A stretch of DNA of 64,000 nt from Pseudonocardia sp. DSM 110487 (GCF_019468565.1 NZ_CP080521.1:6758001-6822000); one strand, 5' to 3'. Positions 54,959 through 63,887 are shown, counted from the stretch's first letter. Numbers and translations: made by a program. The notes: generated from the letters alone by a model not told the origin.

Positions 54959-55716
54959 GCCGGAACCTCCGCGGCGTAGAGGGCGTCCACGGCCTCGCCG
55001 AGCCCGGCCGGATCGCCGTCGAGCACGACGCGACCGTCGCGCAGCCCCACGACCCGGTCGGCGTGGCGGCGGGCCAGCTGCGGCTGGTGCAGCACCGCGA
55101 GCACGGCGAGGCCCTCGGCGTGCGCGAGCTCGGAGAGCAGCGCGAGCACCTGCTCGGCGGCGACCGGGTCGAGCGCCGACACCGGCTCGTCGGCCAGCAC
55201 CACGCGTGCCCGCTGGCAGAGGGCGCGGGCCACGGCGACCCGCTGCTGCTGCCCGCCGGAGAGCCGGCCTGCCCGGTCATGGGCCCGATCGGCGAGCCCG
55301 ACGCGGTCCAGGCAGGCCATCGCCTCTTCCCGCAGCTCCCGCGGGAACAGCGCCGGCACGAGCGAGGCGCGCAGCGGGAGCCTGCCCAGCCCGCCCGAGC
55401 AGACGTTGTCGAGCACGCTGCGCCTGCCGACGAGGTGGACGTGCTGGAACACCATCGCGACGTCCGCGCGCTCGGAGCGGCCGCCTGCGACGGTGACGCT
55501 GCCACCGCTCACCGGCACGAGCCCGGCTGCCGCGCGCAGCAGCGTGGACTTGCCCGACCCGTTCGCCCCGAGGACGGCGAGCAGCTCGCCCGCGTGCACG
55601 GCGACGTCGACGCGGTGCAGCGCCACCCGGTCGCCGAAGCGCACCTCGCAGCCGCGCAGCTCGAGCGCGGCCCGGCCGGCGACGACGCGCTCCCGGTCCG
55701 GCGCCTGCGCGGTCAC
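54955..55716 (-). CDS. phnC: Phosphonate ABC transporter ATP-binding protein
   Basis: 253 residues. Walker A GANGSGKST (about 49-57), Q-loop VFQHVHLVGR, signature RLSGGQQQRVAVARAL, Walker B VVLADEPVSALDP and H-loop LHQPQ. Phosphonate importer type by neighbours. The GTG at 55716 overlaps the phnD stop (GTGA). Confidence 0.92.
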   Translation of the reverse strand: MTAQAPDRERVVAGRAALELRGCEVRFGDRVALHRVDVAVHAGELLAVLGANGSGKSTLLRAAAGLVPVSGGSVTVAGGRSERADVAMVFQHVHLVGRRSVLDNVCSGGLGRLPLRASLVPALFPRELREEAMACLDRVGLADRAHDRAGRLSGGQQQRVAVARALCQRARVVLADEPVSALDPVAAEQVLALLSELAHAEGLAVLAVLHQPQLARRHADRVVGLRDGRVVLDGDPAGLGEAVDALYAAEVPA

Positions 55717-56618
55717 ACGTCCTCCTCGGTGAGCCCGAGCGTCGAGGCGAGGTCGAACAGCGGCTGGTAGGTGGCCCGGTCGACGGGCACCAGCGGCCCG
55801 GGCGGGCTGACGTCGAGCAGCGCCCCGACCTGGGCCACCTGCTCGGGCGTGAGCCCAAGCAGCGCGTCCCGCACCGCCGCCTTGACGGCCGGGTCGAGGT
55901 CGCCGCGCACCGTGATCGGGTCGTTCGGGATCGGCTCCGACGTCCAGATCTGCCGGAAGCCTGCCGCGTCGAACGTGCCGGCGTCGGTGGCGCTGCGCAG
56001 CTGCTGGCTGTTGATCTCGGCCGCGTCGACCGTGCCGTTGACGAGCGCGAGCAGCGCCTCGGGGTGCCCACCGGCGTAGTCGATGCGGACGTCGGACTCG
56101 GCGATCCCGGCATCGGCGAGCGCCTTGCGGGGCAGCGCGTCTCCCGAGGTAGAGCCCGCGCTCGACAGCGCGAGCGAGCGCCCGCGCAGCCCCGCGATGT
56201 CGGTGATCGGTGAGCTCGCCGGCACCCAGATGCCCGCGGTGTACGTGCTGAGCGCGCCGGAGGCGTCGGCGAACGACGCCACGGGCTCGGCGTGCGCACG
56301 CTCGCTCGCGAACACGTACCCGAGCGGGCCGAACTGGGCGACGTCGAGCCGCCCGTTCTGCATCGCGAGGACCTCGGCCGAGTAGTCCTCGACGACCTGC
56401 AGGTCGACCGGGCAGGCCAGGCGCTGCGACAGGGCATCGGCCAGCACCTGGTAGGCGGGGGTGAGCCGGGCGGGGTCCTCGTAGGGCTCCACCCCGAACC
56501 GGATGCGCCCGTCGGGGCAGGTGGGGGATGCGGCGTCCGATGTGCTGCCTCCGCATCCGGCGAGCAGCAGGGTCAGGGCGGCGAGACCGCAGGTGGCGGC
56601 ACGGGCGAGGCGGGACAC
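55713..56618 (-). CDS. phnD: Phosphonate-binding lipoprotein
   Basis: 301 residues. A lipoprotein signal ends LLAGC at Cys22, so the protein is membrane-tethered outside. The PhnD-type core has RFGVEPYEDPARLTPAYQVLADALSQRL, LDVAQFGPLGYVFA and STSGDALPRKAL, where the binding-protein residues hold the phosphonate. GTG start at 56618, 8 bp after the FAD oxidoreductase gene. Confidence 0.92.
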   Translation of the reverse strand: MSRLARAATCGLAALTLLLAGCGGSTSDAASPTCPDGRIRFGVEPYEDPARLTPAYQVLADALSQRLACPVDLQVVEDYSAEVLAMQNGRLDVAQFGPLGYVFASERAHAEPVASFADASGALSTYTAGIWVPASSPITDIAGLRGRSLALSSAGSTSGDALPRKALADAGIAESDVRIDYAGGHPEALLALVNGTVDAAEINSQQLRSATDAGTFDAAGFRQIWTSEPIPNDPITVRGDLDPAVKAAVRDALLGLTPEQVAQVGALLDVSPPGPLVPVDRATYQPLFDLASTLGLTEEDV

Positions 56619-56626
56619 GGGCGCTC

Positions 56627-57760
56627 CTACAGGGAGTCGAGGATGTTCGGGGCGAGGCCGAAGGCCGTGGTCATGCCGATGCCGGAGGTCACCGCGACGG
56701 CCATGACGCCGGGCGCGACCTTCGCGCGCAGGAAATCGCGCTCGGGCGCGCTCGCGTAGACACCGCGCCAGCGGTGCACCACGCGCAGGTCGGTGACGCG
56801 CAGCAGGGCGCAGGTCTCGGCGAGCAGCAGCTCGTCGAGCGGTTCGGACGAGAACGGGTCGGGCGTGCGGGCGTAGGCGTGGGTGTCACCGACGACGAGG
56901 TCGCCGTCGGGCCGCTGGGTGATCATGTGGTGGATGCCGGCCTCGAGCAGCTCCGGACGGTCGGCGGCCCAACGGGCGCGCAGTGCTGCCGCGCCGTCCG
57001 TGCTGGAGAAGGCGGGGTAGCGCAGCAGTGAGCTGCCGGTGAAGACGGCGGGCTCGATCGGGCCTCCCTCCGGCACGCGGACCTGCAGCATCTGCAGCGC
57101 GCAGCGCACCATGCCTGCGTCCTCGGCAGCCGCGGGCACCAGCCGGTCGAGGTCGTGCCCCGCGCAGACGACGACGCGCGCACCCCTGAGATCGCCACGG
57201 GGCGTGTGCACGACGCCCTCCTCGACGCCGGTGACCGGGGTCGACCAGAGCACCCGCCCGCCCGGCTGCCGGTCGATCCACTCGGCGAGTGCGGGGATCG
57301 CCGCCCTGGGGTCGACGCGGATGTCGCGGGGCAGGAACGCTCCCCCGAGCACCGGACCAGGATGTACCGGCACCCGCTCGGTGATCTCGGCCGGGCTCAT
57401 CAGGACCACCTCGGCACGCCCGCGGCGCTGTGCCACCTCGTCGAGAGCGGCGAGCTCCTCCTCGGCACGCGCGACGACGACCGTGCCGGTCTCGGCGGCC
57501 CAGAAGCCGGCGAGCCGGGCCATCCGGAGCCAGGTGCCACGGGCCTGCTGGGCGAATCCGAGTGCCTCGCCCTCCTGAGCGGTGACGCAGCCGTGGCCGA
57601 AGTTGCGAACAGAGGCGCCGACGGCCCGCTCGTCGCGGTCGACGACGGTCACCGTCAGCCCGCGCTCCAGCGCGGTGACGGCGTGCGCGAGCCCGACGAT
57701 CCCGGCCCCGACGACGAGCAGGTCGACGCGGGCGGGCCGCAGGCCGGGTAGGTCGGTCAC
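56627..57760 (-). CDS. FAD-dependent oxidoreductase, TIGR03364 (phosphonate-associated)
   Basis: 377 residues, DAO-type. The FAD-binding VVGAGIVGLAHAV is at about 16-28. VGASVRNFGHGCVTAQ and the ending GVMAVAVTSGIGMTTAFGLAPNIL fit TIGR03364. The family is associated with phosphonatase-like hydrolases and is proposed to deaminate an aminophosphonate oxidatively. ATG at 57760. First gene of the operon, divergent from the GntR regulator. The exact aminophosphonate cannot be told from sequence. Confidence 0.88.
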   Translation of the reverse strand: MTDLPGLRPARVDLLVVGAGIVGLAHAVTALERGLTVTVVDRDERAVGASVRNFGHGCVTAQEGEALGFAQQARGTWLRMARLAGFWAAETGTVVVARAEEELAALDEVAQRRGRAEVVLMSPAEITERVPVHPGPVLGGAFLPRDIRVDPRAAIPALAEWIDRQPGGRVLWSTPVTGVEEGVVHTPRGDLRGARVVVCAGHDLDRLVPAAAEDAGMVRCALQMLQVRVPEGGPIEPAVFTGSSLLRYPAFSSTDGAAALRARWAADRPELLEAGIHHMITQRPDGDLVVGDTHAYARTPDPFSSEPLDELLLAETCALLRVTDLRVVHRWRGVYASAPERDFLRAKVAPGVMAVAVTSGIGMTTAFGLAPNILDSL

Positions 57761-57798
57761 GGCGTCGACGGTGGCAGCCGAGGCGACCGCCGGTCAAG

Positions 57799-57814
57799 AC
57801 TTGTATTGATAAGT
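57799..57814. promoter_or_regulatory. Candidate GntR operator in the phosphonate divergent region
   Basis: ACTTGTATTGATAAGT is an AT-rich imperfect palindrome (ACTT/AAGT outer arms with TA and AT inside), unusual in this GC context. It sits 39-54 bp upstream of the FAD oxidoreductase start and faces the GntR gene. Confidence 0.4.
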
Positions 57815-57892
57815 TCGGAGAGGCGATTTCGCTTCTACCAGCGGCTTTATCCTGGGTTCATACAGTGTTCACGGCGGGCTCGCCTGTTCTTG

Positions 57893-57898
57893 TACAGT
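57893..57898 (+). promoter_or_regulatory. -10 element of the GntR gene; leaderless transcript likely
   Basis: TACAGT ends 8 bp before the GTG at 57907, so transcription would begin at or next to the start codon and no ribosome-binding site is present. A second TACAGT lies at 57861-57866. The -35 is not obvious. Confidence 0.45.
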
Positions 57899-57906
57899 CA
57901 GGTTCC

Positions 57907-58647
57907 GTGAGCACGCCCCTACACGTGACCGTCGCGGTGGAGCTCCGCCGCCGCATCTCCACCGGCCTGCTCCCCGTCGGATCCCTGCTCCCGTCGGAGG
58001 CGCAGCTGTGCCGGGAGTTCGGCGCATCACGCGGCCCGGTCCGCCAGGCGCTCGCCGCTCTCCGGGACGACGGGCTGATCGGCGGCGGCCAGGGCCGCCG
58101 GGCGACGGTGCTCGACAGCGTGCCCGCCCAGTCGTTCGAGACGTTCCTGTCGTTCTCGCGCTGGGCCGAGCAGATCGGCCGGTGCCCCGGCCAGCGCACC
58201 CAGGAGATCGCCGTACGCCGCGCCGAGCCGGCCGTCGCCGCGGCGCTGGACCTGGCCCCGGGCACCCCGGTCGTGCAGCTGCTGCGGCTGCGCCTGCTGG
58301 ACGGCGCGCCCGCGATGCTGGAGCGCACGACGTTCGTCGAGTCGGTGGGCCGGGCCCTGCTCGACACCGACCTCGACGCCGGCTCCATCTACGCCTACCT
58401 CTTGGAACGGGGAGCGGACCTCGACACGGCCCGGCACACCCTCGACGCGGTCGCCGCCGACGCCACCGACGCCACGCTCCTCGAGGTCCAGCCCGGTGCG
58501 CCACTGCTGCGGGAACGGCGGCTGACCACCAGCCGCACCGGCGAGCCCCTCGAATGGTCGGACGACCGCTACCGCTCCGACGTCGTGACCGTGACGATCA
58601 CGAACACCCGCCGGTCCCGCCCGGCGATGACCCGCACCGGCACCTGA
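57907..58647 (+). CDS. GntR-family (HutC/PhnF-like) regulator
   Basis: 246 residues. The N-terminal winged helix (LRRRISTGLLPVGSLLPSEAQLCREFGASRGPVRQALAALRDDGLI, about 10-55) is followed by a UTRA ligand domain (PGTPVVQLLRLRLLDGAPAMLERTTFV). The PhnF/HutC subgroup often senses phosphonates or amino-acid derivatives. The GTG at 57907 is preferred over 57865 because the -10 sits just before it. Divergent from the phosphonate operon, which it presumably represses. Confidence 0.9.
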   Translation: MSTPLHVTVAVELRRRISTGLLPVGSLLPSEAQLCREFGASRGPVRQALAALRDDGLIGGGQGRRATVLDSVPAQSFETFLSFSRWAEQIGRCPGQRTQEIAVRRAEPAVAAALDLAPGTPVVQLLRLRLLDGAPAMLERTTFVESVGRALLDTDLDAGSIYAYLLERGADLDTARHTLDAVAADATDATLLEVQPGAPLLRERRLTTSRTGEPLEWSDDRYRSDVVTVTITNTRRSRPAMTRTGT

Positions 58648-58648
58648 C

Positions 58649-59308
58649 TCACCTGTCAGCAGAACGCCGGGCCGGGATCATCGCGAGGATCCCTCCGACG
58701 ATGAACGCGACGAGGCGCTCGAGGTCGGCCGCGCCGGAGCGGTCCTGCCCGGGGTCGAGGCGCTGCGGCCAGTCCACGGTGGCGAACGTCCCGGACTGGT
58801 GGAGACCCAGCAGCCCCACCATGCTGGTGTAGGCGAAGCGGACGTCCGCGTCGCCGAGCTCGGGAAGAGCGCGCGCCAGCGCGGTGAGGTAGCGGCCCTC
58901 CACGGGGTCGACCTGGTCGGCGAAGAGCTGCCGGACCTTCGGATCCGGTTCACCCAAGACGCGTCCCAGGAAGCGGGCGACATCGGCCCGGTCCGCGAGA
59001 CCCGCGCCCGGCTCCACGAACGCGCGGACCAGGTCCGCAGCCGACGGCGGCCGGGGCCGCGCCTCGAGCTCGTCCAGTCGGCGGCGGCGCTCGTCGTTGA
59101 CGGGTCGCATCGCGCGGTCGATGACCGCGCGCAGCAGGCCGTCCTTGGAACCGAAGTGGTAGTTGACGGCGGCGATGTTGGTCCGCGCCGACTCGGTCAG
59201 CGCCCGCAAGGACGTCGCCTCGATCCCCCGCTCACCGAACAGGCGTACGGCAGCGTCGATGAGCCGCTCCCTTGTCGACCCGGCCGGCTCGTCGCCTCCT
59301 GCACTCAC
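58649..59308 (-). CDS. TetR-family transcriptional regulator
   Basis: 219 residues. The helix-turn-helix is at about 12-60 (RLIDAAVRLFGERGIEATSLRALTESARTNIAAVNYHFGSKDGLL); the C-terminal domain resembles CecR-like TetR_C. It faces an FAD monooxygenase across the triple 13-bp repeat at 59326-59364. It is 1 bp from the convergent GntR stop. Start codon ATG or GTG at 59308. Confidence 0.93.
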   Translation of the reverse strand: MSAGGDEPAGSTRERLIDAAVRLFGERGIEATSLRALTESARTNIAAVNYHFGSKDGLLRAVIDRAMRPVNDERRRRLDELEARPRPPSAADLVRAFVEPGAGLADRADVARFLGRVLGEPDPKVRQLFADQVDPVEGRYLTALARALPELGDADVRFAYTSMVGLLGLHQSGTFATVDWPQRLDPGQDRSGAADLERLVAFIVGGILAMIPARRSADR

Positions 59309-59325
59309 GCCGCAGATCGTATAAC

Positions 59326-59364
59326 GTTCGTTTCAAGCGTTCGTTTGAAGCATTCGTTTGAGAC
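59326..59364. promoter_or_regulatory. Three tandem 13-bp repeats, probable TetR operator array
   Basis: GTTCGTTTCAAGC, GTTCGTTTGAAGC and ATTCGTTTGAGAC follow each other without gaps (59326-59338, 59339-59351, 59352-59364). The first is preceded by AAC, giving the palindromic AACGTT. The array fills the 66 bp between the divergent TetR gene and the FAD monooxygenase gene. Confidence 0.65.
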
Positions 59365-59374
59365 AGGAGCGGCA

Positions 59375-60565
59375 GTGGGCGCGAGGAGAGCGATCATCAT
59401 CGGCGCTGGGATCGGCGGGCTGGCCGCCGCTCACGCCCTGCGCCGCATCGGCTGGCACGTCACCGTCTACGAGCAGGCGCCCGTCATCGCCCCCGTCGGC
59501 GCGGGCGTGGCCATCGCCCCCAACGCGGTCAAGGCCCTCGACCACCTCGGTCTCGGGACGGCCCTGCGCGACCGCGGCAGGCGCCAGACCGGGCTGGAGA
59601 TCCGGCTCCGGGGAGGTGCCCGCGTCGCGAACATCCCGGCCGAGGGCATCGAGCGGCGCTACGGCGCCCCGTTCTACGCGCTCCACAGGGCCGAGCTGCA
59701 CCGGCTCCTCATGGAGGGGCTCGGCCCGGACACCTTCCGCACCGGACACCGCGCCGAGGGTGTCGACGGGACCACGGTCTCGCTGGGCACGCCGGACGGC
59801 GCCCGGTCGGACACCGCGGACCTGGTCGTGGCCGCCGACGGGGTGAACAGCCGGCTCCGCGCCGCGCTCCTGCCCGGCTACCCCGGCCCGACCTACGCCG
59901 GATACACGGTCTGGCGGGGCATCGTCCCGCCGGACCGCACGCAACGCCTCGGCCTGCAGGCCGTGCTGTCGGAGACATGGGGCCGCGGCGCTCGCTTCGG
60001 CTCGGCCACCATCGACGAACGCCGGATCTACTGGTTCGCCGCGGAGAGCCTCGCGGAGCGCTCCTCCCCCACCCACGACCTCGACCAGCTCGCCGCCCGC
60101 TTCCAGGGCTGGCACGATCCCGTCCCCGCACTCCTCGCGGTCACCCCGCCCGACGCGCTGCTGCGGCACGACGTGTACTACCTGCGCGCCAGGCTGCCCG
60201 GGTTCGTCCACGGCCGGGTGGTGCTGCTCGGGGACGCCGCGCACGCCGTGACGCCGGACATCGGCCAGGGCGCCTGCCTGGCGATCGAGGATGCCGTCAC
60301 TCTCGCCGCCGCCGTCGACGAGAAGGGGATCGATGGCGGGTTGCTGGTCTACGACGCGGTCAGGCGCCCCCGGACCGAGCGGATGGCCCGCACCTCGGGC
60401 CGGCTCGGGCGGATCCTGCAGACCCGCAGCCCGACCGGGGCCCTGCTGCGCGACGCCATCGCCGCGGCGCTGCCGACCCCGCTGCTCACGAAGGCGGTGG
60501 GCAGCGCACTTGCCTGGACACCGCCCTTCGGCACCCACGACGTGCACGCCAGAAGTGGCGCGTGA
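59375..60565 (+). CDS. FAD-dependent monooxygenase (PHBH/UbiH-like)
   Basis: 396 residues, class A flavoprotein hydroxylase. The GIGGLAAAHAL dinucleotide motif is at about 9-20, the DG motif in VVAADGVNSRLR and the GD motif in RVVLLGDAAHAVTPDIGQGAC. It hydroxylates an aromatic or similar substrate with NAD(P)H and O2. The GTG at 59375 has CAGGAG 5 bp upstream. Divergent from the TetR gene that probably represses it. Confidence 0.92.
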   Translation: MGARRAIIIGAGIGGLAAAHALRRIGWHVTVYEQAPVIAPVGAGVAIAPNAVKALDHLGLGTALRDRGRRQTGLEIRLRGGARVANIPAEGIERRYGAPFYALHRAELHRLLMEGLGPDTFRTGHRAEGVDGTTVSLGTPDGARSDTADLVVAADGVNSRLRAALLPGYPGPTYAGYTVWRGIVPPDRTQRLGLQAVLSETWGRGARFGSATIDERRIYWFAAESLAERSSPTHDLDQLAARFQGWHDPVPALLAVTPPDALLRHDVYYLRARLPGFVHGRVVLLGDAAHAVTPDIGQGACLAIEDAVTLAAAVDEKGIDGGLLVYDAVRRPRTERMARTSGRLGRILQTRSPTGALLRDAIAAALPTPLLTKAVGSALAWTPPFGTHDVHARSGA

Positions 60566-60635
60566 TCGCCACGACGCTCCGGCGCCACGGGACGCGCAGG
60601 CGCCGCCGATACGGTGATCGAGCCGAGCCGCCAGA

Positions 60636-61106
60636 TCACGACGGCTTGTCGTCCTCCTCGCCCGCCCGGCGGATGTCGTCCGCGACGAGTTCCTTGAACG
60701 GGTGCAGCCGCTCGTAGAGCTCCTCCGGTGGCACCGCCTCCTGCGGCTCCCTGGTTCCGACGATCCAGGGTGCGGCCTCGACCGCGGTGTCCCATGCCGA
60801 CTCGTCGGCCGGCTGCACGTCACGACCGCCCTCGAGCCGTTCCGAGGCGGCGGGCTCGGCGGCGGGACCGATGGCATCGAGGTACACGTTGCGGAAGCCC
60901 CGGCGGTCCTCTTCGTGGAACTCGATCCGGGCCCGCTTCCCCCGGAACCGCATCGCGTCCTGCCCGATCCGGCTCCGGAACGTCGTGTACTCGTTGTCCT
61001 CGTCGTCGCGCAGGACGAAGCGCGTCGATCCCGACCGGGCCGACAGCTCCTCGACCTCGCGCACGCGCACCTCGCGCTCCACGCGGCCGGGATACCCACG
61101 CACCAC
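60636..61106 (-). CDS. Hypothetical charged protein
   Basis: About 156 residues, not recognised. The first 80 look like a small beta-barrel (SGSTRFVLRDDEDNEYTTFRSRIG ... FRGKRARIEFHEEDRRGFRNVYLDAI), reminiscent of an OB-type fold. The rest is acidic and helical. GTG at 61106 is the longest start; GTG at 61082 is an alternative. It follows the amine oxidase gene on the same strand after 37 bp and may be co-transcribed. Cytoplasmic. Confidence 0.65.
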   Translation of the reverse strand: MVRGYPGRVEREVRVREVEELSARSGSTRFVLRDDEDNEYTTFRSRIGQDAMRFRGKRARIEFHEEDRRGFRNVYLDAIGPAAEPAASERLEGGRDVQPADESAWDTAVEAAPWIVGTREPQEAVPPEELYERLHPFKELVADDIRRAGEEDDKPS

Positions 61107-61143
61107 TCCGACGAACGGGCCGTTCGTCGGTCGAGCATGGCCC

Positions 61144-62511
61144 TCAGCCGCCCAGCGCCCGTGCCACCGACGCCGCCAGAACGCTCGGGCGGCCCGTGAG
61201 CCGTTCCTCCTCGTCCGCGAGCGTCATGAGGCGTAGGCCCGCGTTGACCAGCAACCAGCGCAGCGGCTCCGGCTCCCATCGCCGTGAGCGGTGCCCGACC
61301 CACGGCAGGCCGGTGAGCGGGCTGTCGTGGCCGAGGATCAGGGCGGCGAGGGTGCGCCCGGCGAGGTTCGAGGTGGCGACGCCGTCGCCGACGTACCCGC
61401 CTGCCCAGCCGAGACCGTCCGGGCCGAGCCCGACGCCCGCGTGCCAGTCCCGCGGGATGCCGAGCGGCCCGCCCCACGCGTGGGTGAAGTCCTCGCGTCG
61501 TAGCGCCGGGAACAGCTCGGTGACGGCGGCGCGCAGCCCGGCGAACACCCGCTCGTCGCGGTCGAAGGACGGGTGGATCCGGGACCGGAAGTGGTACGGC
61601 GCTCCGCGCCCGCCGAAGACGAGCCGGTCGTCGGCGGTGCGCTGGCCGTAGACGACGAGGTGGCGGTGGTCGCTGAACGTCTGCCCGCCCGCGAGACCCG
61701 CCTCGTCCCAGAACGACGCCGGGAGCGGACGGGTCGCGACGATCAGCGAGTACACCGGCACCACAGAGCGCGGGGTGAGCGCCGCGCTCCACGCCTCGGT
61801 GGCCCGCACGACGGTGTGGGCACGCACCACTCCGCGATCGGTCACGACCCCGCGGGGCCGGACGGCGAGCGCGGTGGTGCCCTCCGCGATCCGCCCGCCG
61901 CGTCGCTCGACAGCCCGCGCGAGGCCCCGCGCCAGCCGGGCTGGCTGGATCCGGGCGCAGTCGGGCATGAAGATCCCTCCGAGCACGTTCGTGGCCCCGA
62001 CCAGCGCGGATGCAGCTGCCGGCCCGAGCAGCTCGACCCGGTCCGGCCCGTCGGACACCTCGCCCCGAGCCCGAGCGAGCTGCGCGCGGGTGCGGGCGAT
62101 GACCACGGTGCCGCCCTTCACCCAGTCGCAGGCGATGCCCTCCTCGGCCACCGCCTCGCCGACCTCGTCCACCGACGCGCGCATCGCCGCCCGCATCGCG
62201 TCCGCCGCCGGGGCCCCGTGGCGCCGCTCCAGCGCGGCCGGGCCGGCCGGGAAGAGCGCCGAGCACCAGCCGCCGTTGCGCCCGCTCGCCCCGAACCCGG
62301 CGATCTCCCGCTCGACGAGCAGCACCCGCAGCCCGGGGTCGCCGTTCAGGAGCGCGTACGCGGTCCAGAGCCCGGTGTAGCCCGCGCCCACGATGCAGAC
62401 GTCGGCCTCCGCGTCGCCGTCGAGCGGTGGGCGCGGCGCGAGGTCGTCCCCGTCGGCGACGACCTGCTCGAACCAGAGACCTACAGCGGCGCTGTTCAGA
62501 TCCGGGCCCAC
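61144..62511 (-). CDS. FAD-dependent amine oxidase (DAO/PuuB-like)
   Basis: 455 residues. The dinucleotide motif VCIVGAGYTGLWTAYAL is at about 34-50, then FGASGRNGGWCSA, the hallmark of gamma-glutamylputrescine-oxidase-like DAO proteins. YVGDGVATSNLAGRTLA closes the FAD site. It probably oxidises an amine or amino acid, feeding the aminotransferase encoded upstream. The start is uncertain: GTG at 62511 overlaps the aminotransferase 3' end by 16 bp and has GGAGG too close upstream. Confidence 0.87.
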   Translation of the reverse strand: MGPDLNSAAVGLWFEQVVADGDDLAPRPPLDGDAEADVCIVGAGYTGLWTAYALLNGDPGLRVLLVEREIAGFGASGRNGGWCSALFPAGPAALERRHGAPAADAMRAAMRASVDEVGEAVAEEGIACDWVKGGTVVIARTRAQLARARGEVSDGPDRVELLGPAAASALVGATNVLGGIFMPDCARIQPARLARGLARAVERRGGRIAEGTTALAVRPRGVVTDRGVVRAHTVVRATEAWSAALTPRSVVPVYSLIVATRPLPASFWDEAGLAGGQTFSDHRHLVVYGQRTADDRLVFGGRGAPYHFRSRIHPSFDRDERVFAGLRAAVTELFPALRREDFTHAWGGPLGIPRDWHAGVGLGPDGLGWAGGYVGDGVATSNLAGRTLAALILGHDSPLTGLPWVGHRSRRWEPEPLRWLLVNAGLRLMTLADEEERLTGRPSVLAASVARALGG

Positions 62512-63887
62512 GCCTCCGTCAGCACCCCCCGCAGGATCTGCTCGATCTCGTCGAACTCGGCCGGGCCCGCGACGAGCGGCGGCGCGAGCTGGACGACGGG
62601 GTCGCCACGGTCGTCGGCGCGGCAGTACAGGCCTGCGTCGAACAGCGCCTTGGACAGGAAGCCGCGCAGCAACCGCTCGCTCTCCTCGGCGTCGAACGTC
62701 TCCTTGGTGGCCTTGTCCTTGACCAGCTCGATGCCGAAGAAGAAGCCCTCGCCGCGGACGTCGCCGACGATCGGCAGATCCAGGAGCTTCTCCAGGGTGG
62801 CCCGGAACACCGGCGACTGCTCGCGGACGTGCTCGTTCAACCCCTCGGCCTCGAAGATGTCGAGGTTGGCCATCGCCACGGCCGCCGATACCGGGTGGCC
62901 GCCGAACGTGTAGCCGTGCAGGAACGACGCCGCTCCGGAGCGGAACGGCTCGAACAGCCGGTCGCTCGCGATCATCGCGCCGATCGGCGAGTAACCCGAC
63001 GTCATGCCCTTGGCGCAGGTGATGATGTCCGGGACGTAGCCGAAGCTGTCGCAAGCGAACACGTTGCCGATGCGGCCGAACGCGCAGATCACCTCGTCGG
63101 ACACGAGCAGCACGTCGTGGCGGTCGCAGATCTGGCGCAGCCGCTCGAAGTAGCCGGGTGGCGGCGGGAAGCAGCCGCCCGCGTTCTGCACCGGCTCCAC
63201 GAACACGGCGGCAACGCTGTCCGGGCCCTCGGCCAGGATCGCCTGCTCCACCTGGTCGGCGGCCCAGCGGCCGAACGCCTTGAGGTCGCCTGCCACGTGC
63301 TCCGGCGCGCGGTAGGCGTTGGTGTTGGGCACCTTGAACGCGCCGGGCACGAGCGGCTCGTAGGGGATGCGCAGGTCCGGAACGCCGGTGATCGCCAACG
63401 CACCCTGCGGGGTGCCGTGATAGGCGATCGACCGGCTGATCACCTTGTGCTTGGCGGGCTTGCCGGTGAGCTTGAAGTACTGCTTGGCGAGCTTCCACGC
63501 GCTCTCGACGGCCTCGCCGCCGCCCGTGGTGAAGAAGACCCGGTTCAGGTCGCCGGGCGCATGGTGCGCAAGGCGCTCGGCGAGGTCGATCGCCGCCGGG
63601 TGGGCGTAGGACCAGATCGGGAAGTACGCGAGGTCGGCGGCCTGGCGCGCGGCGGTCTCGGCCAGCTCGCGGCGCCCGTGTCCGGCCTGCACGACGAAGA
63701 GCCCGGCGAGGCCGTCGAGGTACTCGCGCCCGTCGGCGTCCCATACGCGGCAGCCCTCGCCGCGCACCATGATCGGCACCCGCCCGCCGTCCTCGTAGGT
63801 GGAGTGCCGGGTGAAGTGCATCCAGAGGTGGTCGCGGGCGGCGTCGGCGCGGTCGGTGCCCCGGGGAGTGCGGGTCTCGGTCGTCAT
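62496..63887 (-). CDS. Class III aminotransferase (omega-amine/putrescine type)
   Basis: 463 residues. FTTGGGEAVESAWKLAKQYF for the phosphate, Asp in LLVSDEVICAFGRIG and PLP lysine K293 in TCAKGMTSGYSP. Closest in pattern to putrescine/beta-alanine:pyruvate transaminases. ATG at 63887 overlaps the Lrp stop (ATGA). Middle gene of an operon of Lrp, aminotransferase and amine oxidase, typical of polyamine or omega-amino-acid degradation. Confidence 0.92.
   Translation of the reverse strand: MTTETRTPRGTDRADAARDHLWMHFTRHSTYEDGGRVPIMVRGEGCRVWDADGREYLDGLAGLFVVQAGHGRRELAETAARQAADLAYFPIWSYAHPAAIDLAERLAHHAPGDLNRVFFTTGGGEAVESAWKLAKQYFKLTGKPAKHKVISRSIAYHGTPQGALAITGVPDLRIPYEPLVPGAFKVPNTNAYRAPEHVAGDLKAFGRWAADQVEQAILAEGPDSVAAVFVEPVQNAGGCFPPPPGYFERLRQICDRHDVLLVSDEVICAFGRIGNVFACDSFGYVPDIITCAKGMTSGYSPIGAMIASDRLFEPFRSGAASFLHGYTFGGHPVSAAVAMANLDIFEAEGLNEHVREQSPVFRATLEKLLDLPIVGDVRGEGFFFGIELVKDKATKETFDAEESERLLRGFLSKALFDAGLYCRADDRGDPVVQLAPPLVAGPAEFDEIEQILRGVLTEAWARI

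Noticed and set aside
59333..62266. 977-codon minus-strand frame across the monooxygenase and amine oxidase genes
   Set aside because: It crosses three well-supported genes in the wrong phase, with arginine- and proline-rich low-complexity translation.
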